Source: Pempheris klunzingeri
Lineage: Eukaryota > Chordata > Actinopteri > Acropomatiformes > Pempheridae
Reading direction: 5' to 3'
DNA: 64,000 nt
Assembly (NCBI RefSeq): GCF_042242105.1
Contig: NC_092028.1
Span: 9,843,338-9,907,337 of the forward strand
Below the pieces are notes generated by a model. The model made no database searches. It was not told the origin of the DNA and saw only the letters and a program-made list of their open reading frames with translations. Below are positions 25,641-37,103 of the stretch, piece by piece (position 1 is the first letter of the stretch; each line of letters begins with the position of its first letter). A program made the position numbers and the translations under genes.

Positions 25641-28600
25641 TGTAAATTCTTCCTGATTCTTTGGTATAACACTGTCAAATGAAGCCGAACTTAATACAGA
25701 TTTTATCATATCAAAATAGAAATCTGTCTGACTGCCAGATGGTTTAACAGCTTGAGAGGCAATGACACAAAAGATAAGCGCTCTTCCCTTTCATTCCTGT
25801 TTTTCTTGGCTCATCATGCAGTTGGACAGGCAACAATAAGCTTGGAAACTGAAGCCTTTGGGAAATCCACACTTCATAATTGGCATATCTGTAGTCATTT
25901 TCATAGCCAAGTTCACTATTTTTCCCACACACACACAAATGAAAAGCATTCTATCTCTAAAGCCTGCAATCAACAAGCTGTCATAGTTGGCCATAAATCG
26001 TTCCCAAAGACAGCTCCAGCTTCCTGTAAACAATGTTAAATCATTATGCCATCATGCAGAGCGTGTCACAACCTGCGTGCCCTTTGTTACAGAAACCTCC
26101 TTGAGATTGTACCACAATGATAGGCGGATACGACATACTGGTTTTAAGGTTTTCTGATGAACCTTACTAAGCTTCTCATGGGTTCAACACTTACAGCTGC
26201 CAATAGTTTGTGCAACGCGTTTACGTGATCAAATACATGGTTTGCATCGGGGACTGAGTGGGCAGGTGACCTGGATTTCCCATCGTAGGGCACTCATCCA
26301 CAGGAAGGAGAAAGGGAAGCTGCTGTGGGTCAGTCAGCATAGACATTCACGGCCACCTGCGGCAAAAGTTCACATACTAACTGCAGAGCACAGTTTTCCT
26401 CTGTCTCAACTAATATCCCCGAAGTCACATGCTCAAACACATAAAAACAATGATATTAGAAGTCAGATGGTAAAGTTGAAGAAAAGTCTGCAACCTGAGT
26501 GCCATGTCAGCATAACTGATGCTAAACCTCTCCCCCATATAGCGATTGTCCAATCATAGCGTACCAGTCATAGAGGGGTCCATTTACTCAGAGGCTACAT
26601 GAGTAAAATAAAAAAAGTGACAATTGAAACTGCAAATGCTGCGCAGGAACAGAAAGTGTAGTGGGGAATGGAGGTATATGAATATGATGTTTCATATACA
26701 TGAAGCACTGCTCAGTTTTTACATGTTTAAACCAAAGTGACTTTAATTAAAGCATTAAGAAATGTGTTTCCCCTCTGTGTTGGAACGCTGCACAGTTACT
26801 TACATTAGTCTTTCAACAAGATGGCTCAACATCAGATCTGGAGAAATGTGGCTCAGTCTGCATGAGATCCCTCTTACATTGTCCGTGTCATGTGCACCTC
26901 CTGTCATAGAGGATATTTGGTTCAGTACAGTACATATGAGAGAAAAGAAATGAAAAACTAGGACTATCTGTCATCATGCACGGCCCTCGCATTTCCAGAG
27001 AGTCTGATTCCAACAAAAATACATGCTCAAGACATTAGTTGTGAAAAACCACTAGAGAGGACACATTTCCAAACCGAATGTGAAACAAATACAAACTATT
27101 TTCTCTCTAAGTCCGTCCATGTTCCACCTGTGTTTCTGTGGCTGTGCCGCTGCTGTCCGAGCATGTCAGGAAGGTCACGGGATGGCGGCAAAGTTTGTGA
27201 CAGCGGGGGCTCCAAAAAATGCGCGTGCTGGGAGAGAGACCAGGTGGGTTTCCTGATGGCATGCCAGTGGAGGAATGCATTTGTCAGCGTTGAACTTGTC
27301 CCAGTGGGAATCGCCCCTGGAATGTGTTGGCATCACAGCTGAAGGTGTCGGGATCAGTTGGCAGAGCGGGACTGGTGTGTGTTTGCATGCGTGTGTGTGC
27401 GAATACACACAGTATCCTGCAGCATAAACCTGTAGCATGTATGGCACATCAGTCTGAGAGTTTGTTTGAGAGTGTGGGTTGGTTTTGATGCTAAAAACAT
27501 TAAATATGACTAAAACATAGCCTTAAGACCTCATCATTACTCGTGTGCACACGTGTCTCTCTGTCAGAGCGGTGTTGATGGATTATAAAGGGGCCTATGG
27601 TGGGAGAACACCACCAGCACTCAATGTGGCAGTCTGACCTCTAAATACACACCAGAGCACCCAAGGGTCGTGACCCCAGGCGGTCGTGGGACCAGTTGCT
27701 GCGTGGGCCCTCTCTACTCACGAGAGGGCAGGGAGGTCATAGCATGTGACAGAGCCACTTGCTTCAGATGTCAGAGAATGATTTACTGCGGTCCTTTTAT
27801 GTCACGCCAACCGCTCTGACAAATGTTACACCTCCGTATCGAGAGAGATGGTGTGTGTGAATAATGTAAATATGTCAATTAAAAAAAAAAGCAAAAATCG
27901 CAAAATTGGTATGAAGCGTTTAGGGCTCTGATTTGAAAACATTTGTTGGCTTCTTTTTTCTCTGTTTCTCGCAGCTGTTTGGGATCCAGTGTCCAGTAAG
28001 TGGAGAAGTTTGGCGGTTAAAAGTTTCAGTCTAAGCAAACCATCCATGTTTTTCAAGGATTACCAAAACCAGGTGGTCTGTTCCCACTGACCTCTGAGAG
28101 TTCTCACATCCAAGCCGTGGAAGGTCTCGGCCACGGTGTGTGGCTGCAACCCTGCTGGGTGTGTTCATTCGCTTGAATTTGGAAACTCACCACCACGTGC
28201 CCGCTTACGTCACAGAACCCCGTCACTGAGATCTTTCTCAGGAGATCTGCATCTAAACAAACATTTTTTCCGTGAAATGACTCTGTGTCCCTTTTGGACA
28301 AGCTGCAGCACGCCGTCAAAGCAATGCCAGTCAAGATGATGGCAGTGGGAGATTAGCATCCAATCTGAAATTAAAGAAGGGAGGAAATGGAAGTGATAAG
28401 GGATTAAGCAGAGCTCAAATGTGTCATATATACGTCTGCATTGCACCAGTCCCTGCCTAAAATCTCCTCTCCCTCCATCAACCACTAGGGCCTGCTCAGC
28501 CAGTCTCCAACTCCTGTAGCTTCTCATTACACCCTGTGGTTTAATAGCCTGCTGTCTGCTGCACACAGTCACTCCAGCCAGCGCCCTAACCCCTGACAAT

Positions 28601-30854
28601 CAGTCAACATGGTATGTGCTGAGCTTTAAAACACAACATCTGCATTCCTTCCATCCTCAGGCCCCATCTGAAAGCAGCTCAGGGGCGAACACGACACTGC
28701 AGGCAAACCGCTGCTGTCACTCCCAATAGAAAATAATGTAGGAAATTTCTACCGTGAGTTCCGCAAGCATTTGGCTCCGCTTTAGTAGTCTTCAGTGTCA
28801 AGCCATACAGAAAAATGCTCACTTAGGTCAGCAGAGCAGTGATGCATTCTGACCAAAGTGCAGTGTGTCACTGTGTCTTACCCTGCATTTAGTTCACTTG
28901 TCAGCAGCAATTATGTCTGTGTGAAACTCCACACCAGACGATTTGTATGAAAGTGGACCCTAAATGTGTTCAGGAAAATAAATGTGTAAACTATAGAGGG
29001 ACTTGTTTCAGCCCAGTATCAAAAGCTCAGAGATGGATAAATATAAAGTTAGAAGAAGCCAGATAGTCATTATTGGTTACTGGTGTAAGAGCTCCCTCTG
29101 CTGGAAAAGGCAAGTGCCTTTTTCAATTTGTCTAAATCTGTTAAACCCAACATTTACCACATGTAGGGAGGCCTTTAGTTGAGCTCTTAATACTTGATCA
29201 TCATCACCTTTGTAAATTTAATTTATTTTTACAGACGTTCTTTCTCCTTCTCTTTCTTAGTGTCTGTCTCCTTTAATAATTCAGCCAAAGAATGATCAGT
29301 TGTCGTTATGCAGCGTGCCAGCAGGTATTATTTGGTCTTGGCCTGCATGTGTTTTTCTGCTGTGTGCTGCAAATCTCACAAAATACTGTTGGACAGAGGC
29401 TGAACGTTAACAAACCATAAAGTAAAAGTCGCATGAAATAAATATCAGCTACAGTTTCCCCATTACGCTGTCTATTTCACTTTCATGACATTTTCTGACC
29501 ATTAATCGTTGCCTCGGTGTAAAAGAGACACTGCATGTTTGGTAGTTTACACCCAGAAATGCTGACTCAACTTTTGTCGGCCCAGTAAATAGTTTAGCTG
29601 GGGTGGTAAGCCGAACAAATCCACACGTGTCCTGTGTTGTGATCAGTTTGGTGAGTAGACAGCGGCCTAAAACAGGAAAAGCAAAGATGTGGTGCAGATG
29701 TGGTGTATCTTTACATACAGTCTATGATCCAAGATTAACAGTATTATACAATCGTGCTTTTTGCTGGTTTGACAAATTAAAGTGTCTGCTTTGAAAAAAA
29801 TTGTACCGTAGCCAAACTAAATATGATAAGCATTCACTGTGTGAAATAGTATCTCTGTTCTTTTTATGTTTATACTGTTTATATTCATTTCTCATGAAGT
29901 TATCGGAAGTGGATTCTGTTTGAGGCCTCAACTATAAAAGACTGCTTATACTTTGACTACTTATAAATTTGGTTAATTATATCAAATAAACTAATCCAAT
30001 CAAGTTTGTTGACAAAGTCATTGTAATGTATATATCCGAGCGTGAAATGTATTCAAGTGAACTCCATGAGTCATTGTATAAGTTTACAGTTTTCAGACTA
30101 ACTTTTACTAGATAAAATGAACCCATATCAGTTAAACTGTTAGCAATTTTCATTCGTGCTTAGTTTTAACCTGTTAAACGCTTCAATTCACTCATAAAAA
30201 CTGTAAAAAATCAAAAAAACATCCAAACTTTTGGACATTATCACATATAGATTCTTTATTTGGCTGCTCCAGTAACACCTCACCAAGCTAAAACTGAGTG
30301 AAATGTTGATATTCAAGACACTGTGTGTGCCATGGCTGCATCATTTTATCAGATGTAGAGCTGCACTAGAATTTAAAATGCAGCTTGGTGGGTTTGAGCA
30401 GTATAAACATATCATAAGATCTGTAGAAGAATGTCGAATGTGACCTGTGAAAAACAGCCAAAATGCACTCAGTCTAGCACAGATAAGAGACTTTTTATTT
30501 CTATAATCATGCTGAATCATATTTCATTATTCTGAGAGGTGTTTTGTTAAGTATTTTAGAACAATCACATACTTAGATTCGGTGCACTTCACCATTCCGC
30601 CGCAAGATGTCGCCACACAGTCGGAGCTCCTCCGCGCTGGGATTGATGGGACTTCAGTCACACATGTGTCATTGCTCATAAATGGCTCCACAACAGCACA
30701 ATGACTGCGGAGGAGAGCGGATGCAGACAAGAGCAAGGCAAGAACAGGTTGCATCACTTTCTATGCGAAGGAGCAGTTTGTCGGTCCATAAACATTGTGT
30801 TAATGACCAGTTCAGCTCGTGAAATTTACACGTGTCCTCCTCTAAACTCTATCT

Positions 30855-30888
<34 letters not shown>

Positions 30889-33070
30889 CTGTGTGTCTGT
30901 CTGTCTGTCTCAGATGTGTGTTTGGCTCAGCACCTCTCCGTTGTCTGACTTTGTTTCATGCAGTTATGATTCATGATACCTTAAATTGCACGTTATATTA
31001 TTGTCCAGTGCACTGCCAAGTTTTTAAGGGAATCAAGATGAGAGAGGGGGGGGCATTATGTGAAAACAACCTCAGCTCTTTGAAGCTGCTTCAACCTCTC
31101 CCAATGAAAAACATGCTGTTTTTTTTTTTTTTTTTCCATCACCCTGAATCATGTGAACGGCTTCAGGTTTTTTCACCGAGATAAGAAAACATTTCAACTG
31201 AAGTAGCCCGTAACAGCTTCATCTAACCCTGCTTCTGACCTGCGCGGATGTAGGTTCATTTATCCAGAATGATCCAGAGAGATCCCTCAGGCCTGGTTAG
31301 TTCCTGCCAAATGATGTTATTACACAGAGTCCTTGGTGGCTGCTCATTCTCCCACTTATTCATCTGCGATACAAAACAAATAAGATCTCTACAATGGATA
31401 TTTTTGTTAGATAGCAGATTTGTTTTTGTTGAAATGTGTGCGTAATGTGTCTTCTGGGTAAAAAAAAACGGCCTCTTTGGTTTGAACGTTTCCATATTTC
31501 GTCTTTTTTACAGAAAGAATGGAGGAATAACACCTCAAACTGAGGCCCACATTTAATGTTGCATAGCTATTATGATGGCACAATTGCAAGAAATATAAAT
31601 ATGGGGGCCATATATTATGTAAATGTTATATCCTGAGGTATTGGACACCAGCAATTGTCAGCGCTGGAAATGTCGCTTCCATCATCGGCCCTTGCGCCGT
31701 TTTGTCCCCTGAAATGACTCCGACTCGTGGCTTTCCAGGTCCTGGTGTCAGATGATGCGGACCAACAGCCTTTAGCGCCATACCTTCAGCTTTGGTAGTG
31801 ATTTGACGCTGCTTCTCTCGCCTTATTGAAACCACACAACGCGCACGGGCCTGTTTCCAATCTAAAGACATGCGTGATGAATTTGGGAAATCATCTGCAG
31901 CTTTGCTGGTACCGTATAGCCCACCCAGTCCGGACCCAGTCCCCCTGTGCCCCGGGGTATCAATACGATTAGAGGCAGGAAATGTGGGAATCCCCAACAA
32001 AGGGCTCCATCATTAAACACAAACAACCAGAGGCCTCCTAACAATACCAAAAGCGCCCTCCTCTCCTGACTTCTCTTTTATGTCTGAGCAAGTGAAAATC
32101 TATTACTTTCATCCCGATATTACCATCCTGCTTTCAGCTGCCCATTATTAAAGAAGATAATCTGACGGGGTTATGGCAGTCTTTGGGTTTGTGCTCCAAA
32201 GGAGAGCAGAGAGTGTTGGGTTTCTGACGCAGAAATCTCAGGTTATACACTCTGCGGATCAAATGTTATTTCTTCTCCATTTCACACATGGTGATATTTA
32301 TCAATATGTCTCACCAAAGCCCAAAATGTTGCTTCTGTGCGTTTAGAATAAAGGCAAACAGCCTTATCAGTTTATTCAAAGGAGTCGCCGTGCAGGCAAG
32401 AAATTATTATTTGCACATTCCAGTTTTATCCTCTGTTGTAGCCTCCGTCTGAAAAGGTGTAATTGTGCGTCAAGAGCGTGCGTAAATAGCGGCTGCAGAA
32501 GCCTTCGAGGGGGATTAAGAGGTAAATCTCTGCCTCACGTAGAGGAGCGGTCGGGGATTCCCCCCTTCAGTCCTACAATTCACGACGGTGCTGTTGTGTC
32601 CCCAAAGTGTCCATCACCTCATTCAGAAATTAAACTATGTGTTCATTGTCCTTGTATTAGCACTGCCTTTTATTTGTTGCATAATATGCTGACAGATTCC
32701 CTTCTACATTTTGGGGTCTCAAGAAAATTTTAATGAAAAAGAAAAAAAAAAAATTTACGGACATTTTACGCAAAAATTCTCCAGAAATTCTCCCCATGTC
32801 TTAATTTAAGATCCGTCTGTTATTAGAGGCAAAGAATATAAAAATGGAATCTTTTGGAAGACAATAATAATGATTTATATCGCAGGAGCAGCTTACAGAG
32901 AGTGTAATAATATTCTTTTTGACATATACTGTAGGATAGAAACCAACGTTGCTTTATTTTGTCCAAATTTTATTTATTTTTATTGTCACAGTTTAACTCT
33001 GACATTACTCTCCTGGATTAAAAAAAAGACTCCTCTCTAAAAATAGTCTTCTGATTTCCTGCTCCTGAGG
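25641..33070. other. long gene-free interval upstream of foxd
   Basis: Few repeats are recognisable apart from (GT)n at 30857 and a T-run at 31121-31137. The 31640-32620 part is non-repetitive and of mixed composition. It is the likely upstream regulatory territory of foxd, by position only. Confidence 0.5.
30857..30910. repeat. (GT)n/(GTCT)n microsatellite
   Basis: A GT run ends in gtct and ctgt units. Confidence 0.9.
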
Positions 33071-33562
33071 ATGTGTTCACTGAACGGCTCTGTTACGTCC
33101 GCGTCGACTTGGCACCACTGCGCTGATGATGAGAGAGCACCAGGAGGCTGGTATAGGCCTTCTTACCCTCTGCGTACTTTTCATTGGTCAGGATCCTCTT
33201 CCTCGTGCCTCGCCGTGACATCACATCCACCCGACCCACAGGAAGGCAACAGAGATTACAGATGATGCTGGACATCTCACAGGACGCACACACTTTTACG
33301 CTTTACGCACGGTCGCTCGCTGACCGCTCTTTTGCGCTTATAGGCACCAAAATAAAGGATATCTGCGCCGATGCGTTGCGGTTTGGACACTCTGCTGCTT
33401 GAAAAGTAGGAGGAGGACTGTGCGCGGATTTTCACTTTTTTTTTTTTTTTTTGCAAATGGAGATGAGTCCTGCGTAAAACTCTGGTCATCGCATTTCAGA
33501 GAAGAGCTGTCACTCTCCCACCTGTTAGCTGGTGGCGTTGGCTTTACCCGCGGACATCTACT
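33071..33562 (+). promoter_or_regulatory. probable foxd proximal promoter and 5' UTR
   Basis: The sequence before the foxd start becomes CpG-richer than the surrounding DNA. It contains an inverted CCAAT box (ATTGG at 33183-33187) and an AT-rich stretch at 33341-33362. A T-tract occupies 33436-33452. Start sites cannot be fixed from sequence alone; assignment rests on position. Confidence 0.35.
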
Positions 33563-34519
33563 ATGACATTGGGTTTGGACATCATGGAGGATATTGTTAT
33601 CGACGTAGTAGGGGAAGGACTCAAAGACAGCGGAGAGGAGCAGCTCCTACCTTTGGATGAGTCGCGGAGCGAGCAGGACCGCAGCACCGAGACTTCCAGC
33701 AGCCAGAGCAAAGAGCGGGACAGCGACAGCCCCGCACCGGCTAAAGCCAAAGGTCCCGCGTCCGTGAAGCCTCCATACTCTTACATCGCTCTGATAACGA
33801 TGGCCATACTGCAGAGTCCAAAGAAACGGCTCACCCTCAGCGAGATCTGTGACTTTATCAGCCACCGCTTCGCTTACTACCGGGAGAAATTCCCCGCCTG
33901 GCAGAACTCTATCAGACACAATCTGTCGCTTAATGACTGCTTTGTAAAGATGGCCAGAGAGCCCGGGAACCCCGGGAAGGGCAACTACTGGACGCTGGAT
34001 CCCAACTCCTCGGACATGTTTGAGAACGGGAGTTTTCTGCGGCGGAGGAAGCGCTTCAAGCGGCAGCATTTCCGCTTCGATCCCCTCAAGGAGCAGCACC
34101 TGGAGCCCAGCGGACTGCACGGCTTCCCGCACGGTGCATACGGGCTCGGCGCGGCCGCTCTGCAGCTGCCCAGTCTGGAGATCTACCCCTACCTCCATCA
34201 CCACGCGCCCTCGCCGTGCAGCTCCGCCACCATCCCACCTGTCAGCAGCATCCTGCCGGCTCTCTCCAGCTTCTTCTCCCGCAGCGCACTCACAGCCAAA
34301 GCTTTCATCCAGGCGCAGCCGGGCATCGATGCCTTCTCCCCGGCGCAATGTACTGCCTACTCTCCTCTGACCTCCGGCGTTGGCTACGCCTCCCCTGCGC
34401 TCTTCCACCCCGCGGCCTCTCCGCACTTCCTCAGTTTACATCAGGAGTACCAGAAATTACAGACTCAGCGTGGCACCGCGGACCTGGCCAAACACATCCA
34501 CGCTGCTAACAACGAATAA
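33563..34519 (+). CDS. FoxD-class forkhead transcription factor, intronless
   Basis: A single 957-bp open frame encodes 318 aa. It is a nuclear DNA-binding regulator. The forkhead (winged helix) domain covers about residues 70-167, from [13 protein letters not shown] through helix 3 ([18 protein letters not shown]) and the wing segment [13 protein letters not shown] to RRRKRFKR. The N-terminus (MTLG...[10 protein letters not shown], then an acidic stretch) matches the MTLS...DIDVVGE start of FoxD proteins. This and an A at -3 support the first ATG over Met8. The C-terminal half is rich in Pro, Ser, Ala and His ([22 protein letters not shown]). Lack of introns is usual for FoxD. Two oddities: residues 130-131 read MA where FoxD proteins have IP (FVKIPRE), and no clear FSIxxI-type Groucho-binding motif is visible. 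The class is certain from the domain; the paralogue is not. A fish-specific divergent member (foxd5 or foxd7 type) fits better than foxd1, 2 or 3, but this is inference. Confidence 0.93.
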   Translation: MTLGLDIMEDIVIDVVGEGLKDSGEEQLLPLDESRSEQDRSTETSSSQSKERDSDSPAPAKAKGPASVKPPYSYIALITMAILQSPKKRLTLSEICDFISHRFAYYREKFPAWQNSIRHNLSLNDCFVKMAREPGNPGKGNYWTLDPNSSDMFENGSFLRRRKRFKRQHFRFDPLKEQHLEPSGLHGFPHGAYGLGAAALQLPSLEIYPYLHHHAPSPCSSATIPPVSSILPALSSFFSRSALTAKAFIQAQPGIDAFSPAQCTAYSPLTSGVGYASPALFHPAASPHFLSLHQEYQKLQTQRGTADLAKHIHAANNE

Positions 34520-34785
34520 TCAGTAAAGCGGACTTTGAGCTCGTGTTTTTCTCAGGTAACAGAGACATTTTAAGCAGAAGCTCACAGTTTCTCCAGCGTT
34601 GGAAATGCGGTGAACCTGCTTTAAAAGAATGTTGTAGATATGTTTAAAAAGTCCCCTTCCTTCTCACCTTTATGGCAAAAAAAACATTCAGCAGACGCCC
34701 TTTTTATTTTGATCATGAATTATTATCTTTGTGTTGAAATATTTAAATGACGAGTTTCCTATACTTTTACTTTTTTTTGGAAAGA

Positions 34786-34791
34786 AATAAA
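34786..34791 (+). other. poly(A) signal of the foxd gene
   Basis: AATAAA lies 267 bp after the foxd stop codon in AT-rich sequence. It is the first canonical signal downstream and implies a 3' UTR of roughly 290 bases ending near 34810. Confidence 0.6.
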
Positions 34792-35411
34792 AGTGAATAT
34801 TTAAACCTTGCATTCAGTTGTATTTTCTACAGATCAGTGTCGTAATATGATGTTATTTAAGGACTTTAAATCTTTTTACATGTCATTTGTCAGCGTGCTT
34901 TTAATTTCAGATCCTGGGTTCTGACCATTTCCGCTCTGATTGAATTATAATTCATAATAATGATGATTGAACAAAATGAACTTTATTCAAATGTTAAGAA
35001 GTGTTCGATCGCTTCATAAACAAGGAGAAATGGTCCAAAATGAATTAAGATAATGGTGAAGAACAAAATCATATCTCAGGCCAAATTTCTTGTATGACTG
35101 TTAAAAACGCGCGTCACATCTGCTTAAAATAATCGATCAAATCAATCAAAATCAAAGATTACACTCGTGAAAATGCGTTATCGATATTTTTAGTCTAGTC
35201 TAGTCAGTAATTACCAACGACTGGGATGCTCTCTTTTTTTTTTTTTTACAAAGGTTTTAACAAAATTAAAGACAATTCAATAAATAGCTGGAAAAATATT
35301 TCCTGCTTTAGAAAGTGGCGTGAAAAGCAGCACGTTATGAACCGTGTTGGGTGTCGACCTAAGGTCAAGGTCAAAGTCACTAATACTTATATTAATGCAC
35401 AGGCTTATCAG

Positions 35412-35423
35412 GTGCGTGTGCGT

Positions 35424-35472
<49 letters not shown>
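35412..35472. repeat. (GT)n microsatellite, first arm of an inverted pair
   Basis: About 60 bp of GT with few interruptions; a (CA)n tract starts 68 bp downstream. Confidence 0.95.
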
Positions 35473-35476
<4 letters not shown>

Positions 35477-35539
35477 TGGACATTAAACACTATGTAACGC
35501 TGAAAATATACATGACTATAATTGCCTTGTTTCACAGGG

Positions 35540-35571
<32 letters not shown>
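35540..35571. repeat. (CA)n microsatellite, second arm of the inverted pair
   Basis: About 15 perfect CA units, complementary to the (GT)n at 35412-35472 if folded back. Confidence 0.95.
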
Positions 35572-35573
<2 letters not shown>

Positions 35574-36013
35574 CTGTCCGCCTGTTTCCACAAGAAAATC
35601 TGTACAACACATTTTCATGTGAAATAAGTTCTCATGTGTTTAATCAGAAAGCTGTTTTCTGCCCCCCACATGTTCCCACAAAGGAGCCTTTTTAATTTAT
35701 CACTTGTTAGGCCTATTTCCTCCTGTCATTATTATTTTTATTATTGTCATTATTATAGAGGAGACTAAGCCGAAAATATGCTGGTTGATTTTTTTTTCTA
35801 ATGTTTTTGTCATCTTATAAAAACGTGTGCTAAAAGTCATTGAACTCATAAAGAGGTAACTTCTTAATTTGAATAATATAATAGTATATTACTACCTGAA
35901 AAAGGGTTTTTTATGATGTTAATTGATGCAACTAAGTATAAATTCAATTTAATTCTTGAAGAAGTAATCCAACAGTGCAGTTTAATAATAATTAAAAAAA
36001 AGATTTTAAGAAA

Positions 36014-36058
<45 letters not shown>
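36014..36058. repeat. (AT)n microsatellite
   Basis: Nearly perfect AT run of about 45 bp with one C interruption. Confidence 0.95.
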
Positions 36059-36060
<2 letters not shown>

Positions 36061-37044
36061 TTGTTTAGAAATTGTCAATATTCTCTGGAAGTAACATTTT
36101 AATGAGGAATCCAAACAGTGTGACTCATTTCCTCTTTTTTCCACGAGCAGGCTGTTGTATAAATGTTCCAGAGTTTAGATTAATTAATCAAACCATAATC
36201 TATAAATTAACGCAAAAACCAAAAAAGCTCATCCTTCTCTGCTTAAGCAAACACAGTGTGATTTAACCCGAAGATGCAGGCGGGATAAACCAATCAATAA
36301 ATATATATGTTATTACTCAATTTATCCCCAAAACTTTCCGCCTATTTCTCCATGCCACTAATACAGATTAACGGATTTATTTTTCCTTTCTTGTTCATTT
36401 AAGTCGACACGGCACTGCTTTACAGCGAGAATGACAGTAGTAAAATAATTCTAGGTTTCAGAGCATGGAAGTATTTATTTAATTCCATTGTGAGTCTGGT
36501 TTTTAGATGGATTACCATGCTGAAGCTCTTGGACGGGGCTGATGGATCACACCACACGCTCAGTCCTTTAGCAGACTTTGGCACCCAGTGAGGGGCTGAA
36601 ACAAATAAAGAGATTGTTACCTGATGGTGAGCTGTGAAGCTGCCCACCACTGAAAGAGGAGCACGCTTTCTCAGTGATTCTCTTCCCTTTTCTGTGCTCC
36701 ATTCAGGAAACTTTACAGATGCGCCCCCTTTTTTTGATGCTTCGATTTAATTCAATCTGTTCTGAGGTTTTCTCTCTCTCTTTTTTTTTTTGTCATAACC
36801 AAATGTCTGATATTTGTTCTGCTAATCTTAAACAGTGTGGCCAGAGCTGTGGTTGGACTGATCTGAGTTAAGATTCATATCTTACACCACAGCACTTCTG
36901 CCATTAGACTTTATCTGATTGGAAAGCCAAATATACAGATGAACACACATTTCTTTCTGATTTAGATGATCAAAAGTCAATATGAAGACGTAGTATAGAG
37001 CGGTTGTAACTCACTTAAAGTGGGAACAACAGATCATATGTGAT

Positions 37045-37048
<4 letters not shown>

Positions 37049-37093
<45 letters not shown>

Positions 37094-37103
37094 TGTGTGT
37101 GTG
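37049..37103. repeat. (GT)n microsatellite
   Basis: GT over about 55 bp with one A interruption; a shorter (GT)n follows at 37427-37444. Confidence 0.95.

Noticed and set aside
28210..28599. 129-codon minus-strand frame
   Set aside because: No family resemblance and no credible splice or poly(A) signals around it.
31626..32000. 124-codon minus-strand frame as a gene
   Set aside because: No domain, splice sites or homologous blocks recognised; a non-coding regulatory reading is equally good.
33647..34426. 259-codon minus-strand frame opposite foxd
   Set aside because: It is the antisense shadow of GC-rich forkhead coding sequence; it has no domain and no splice or poly(A) context.
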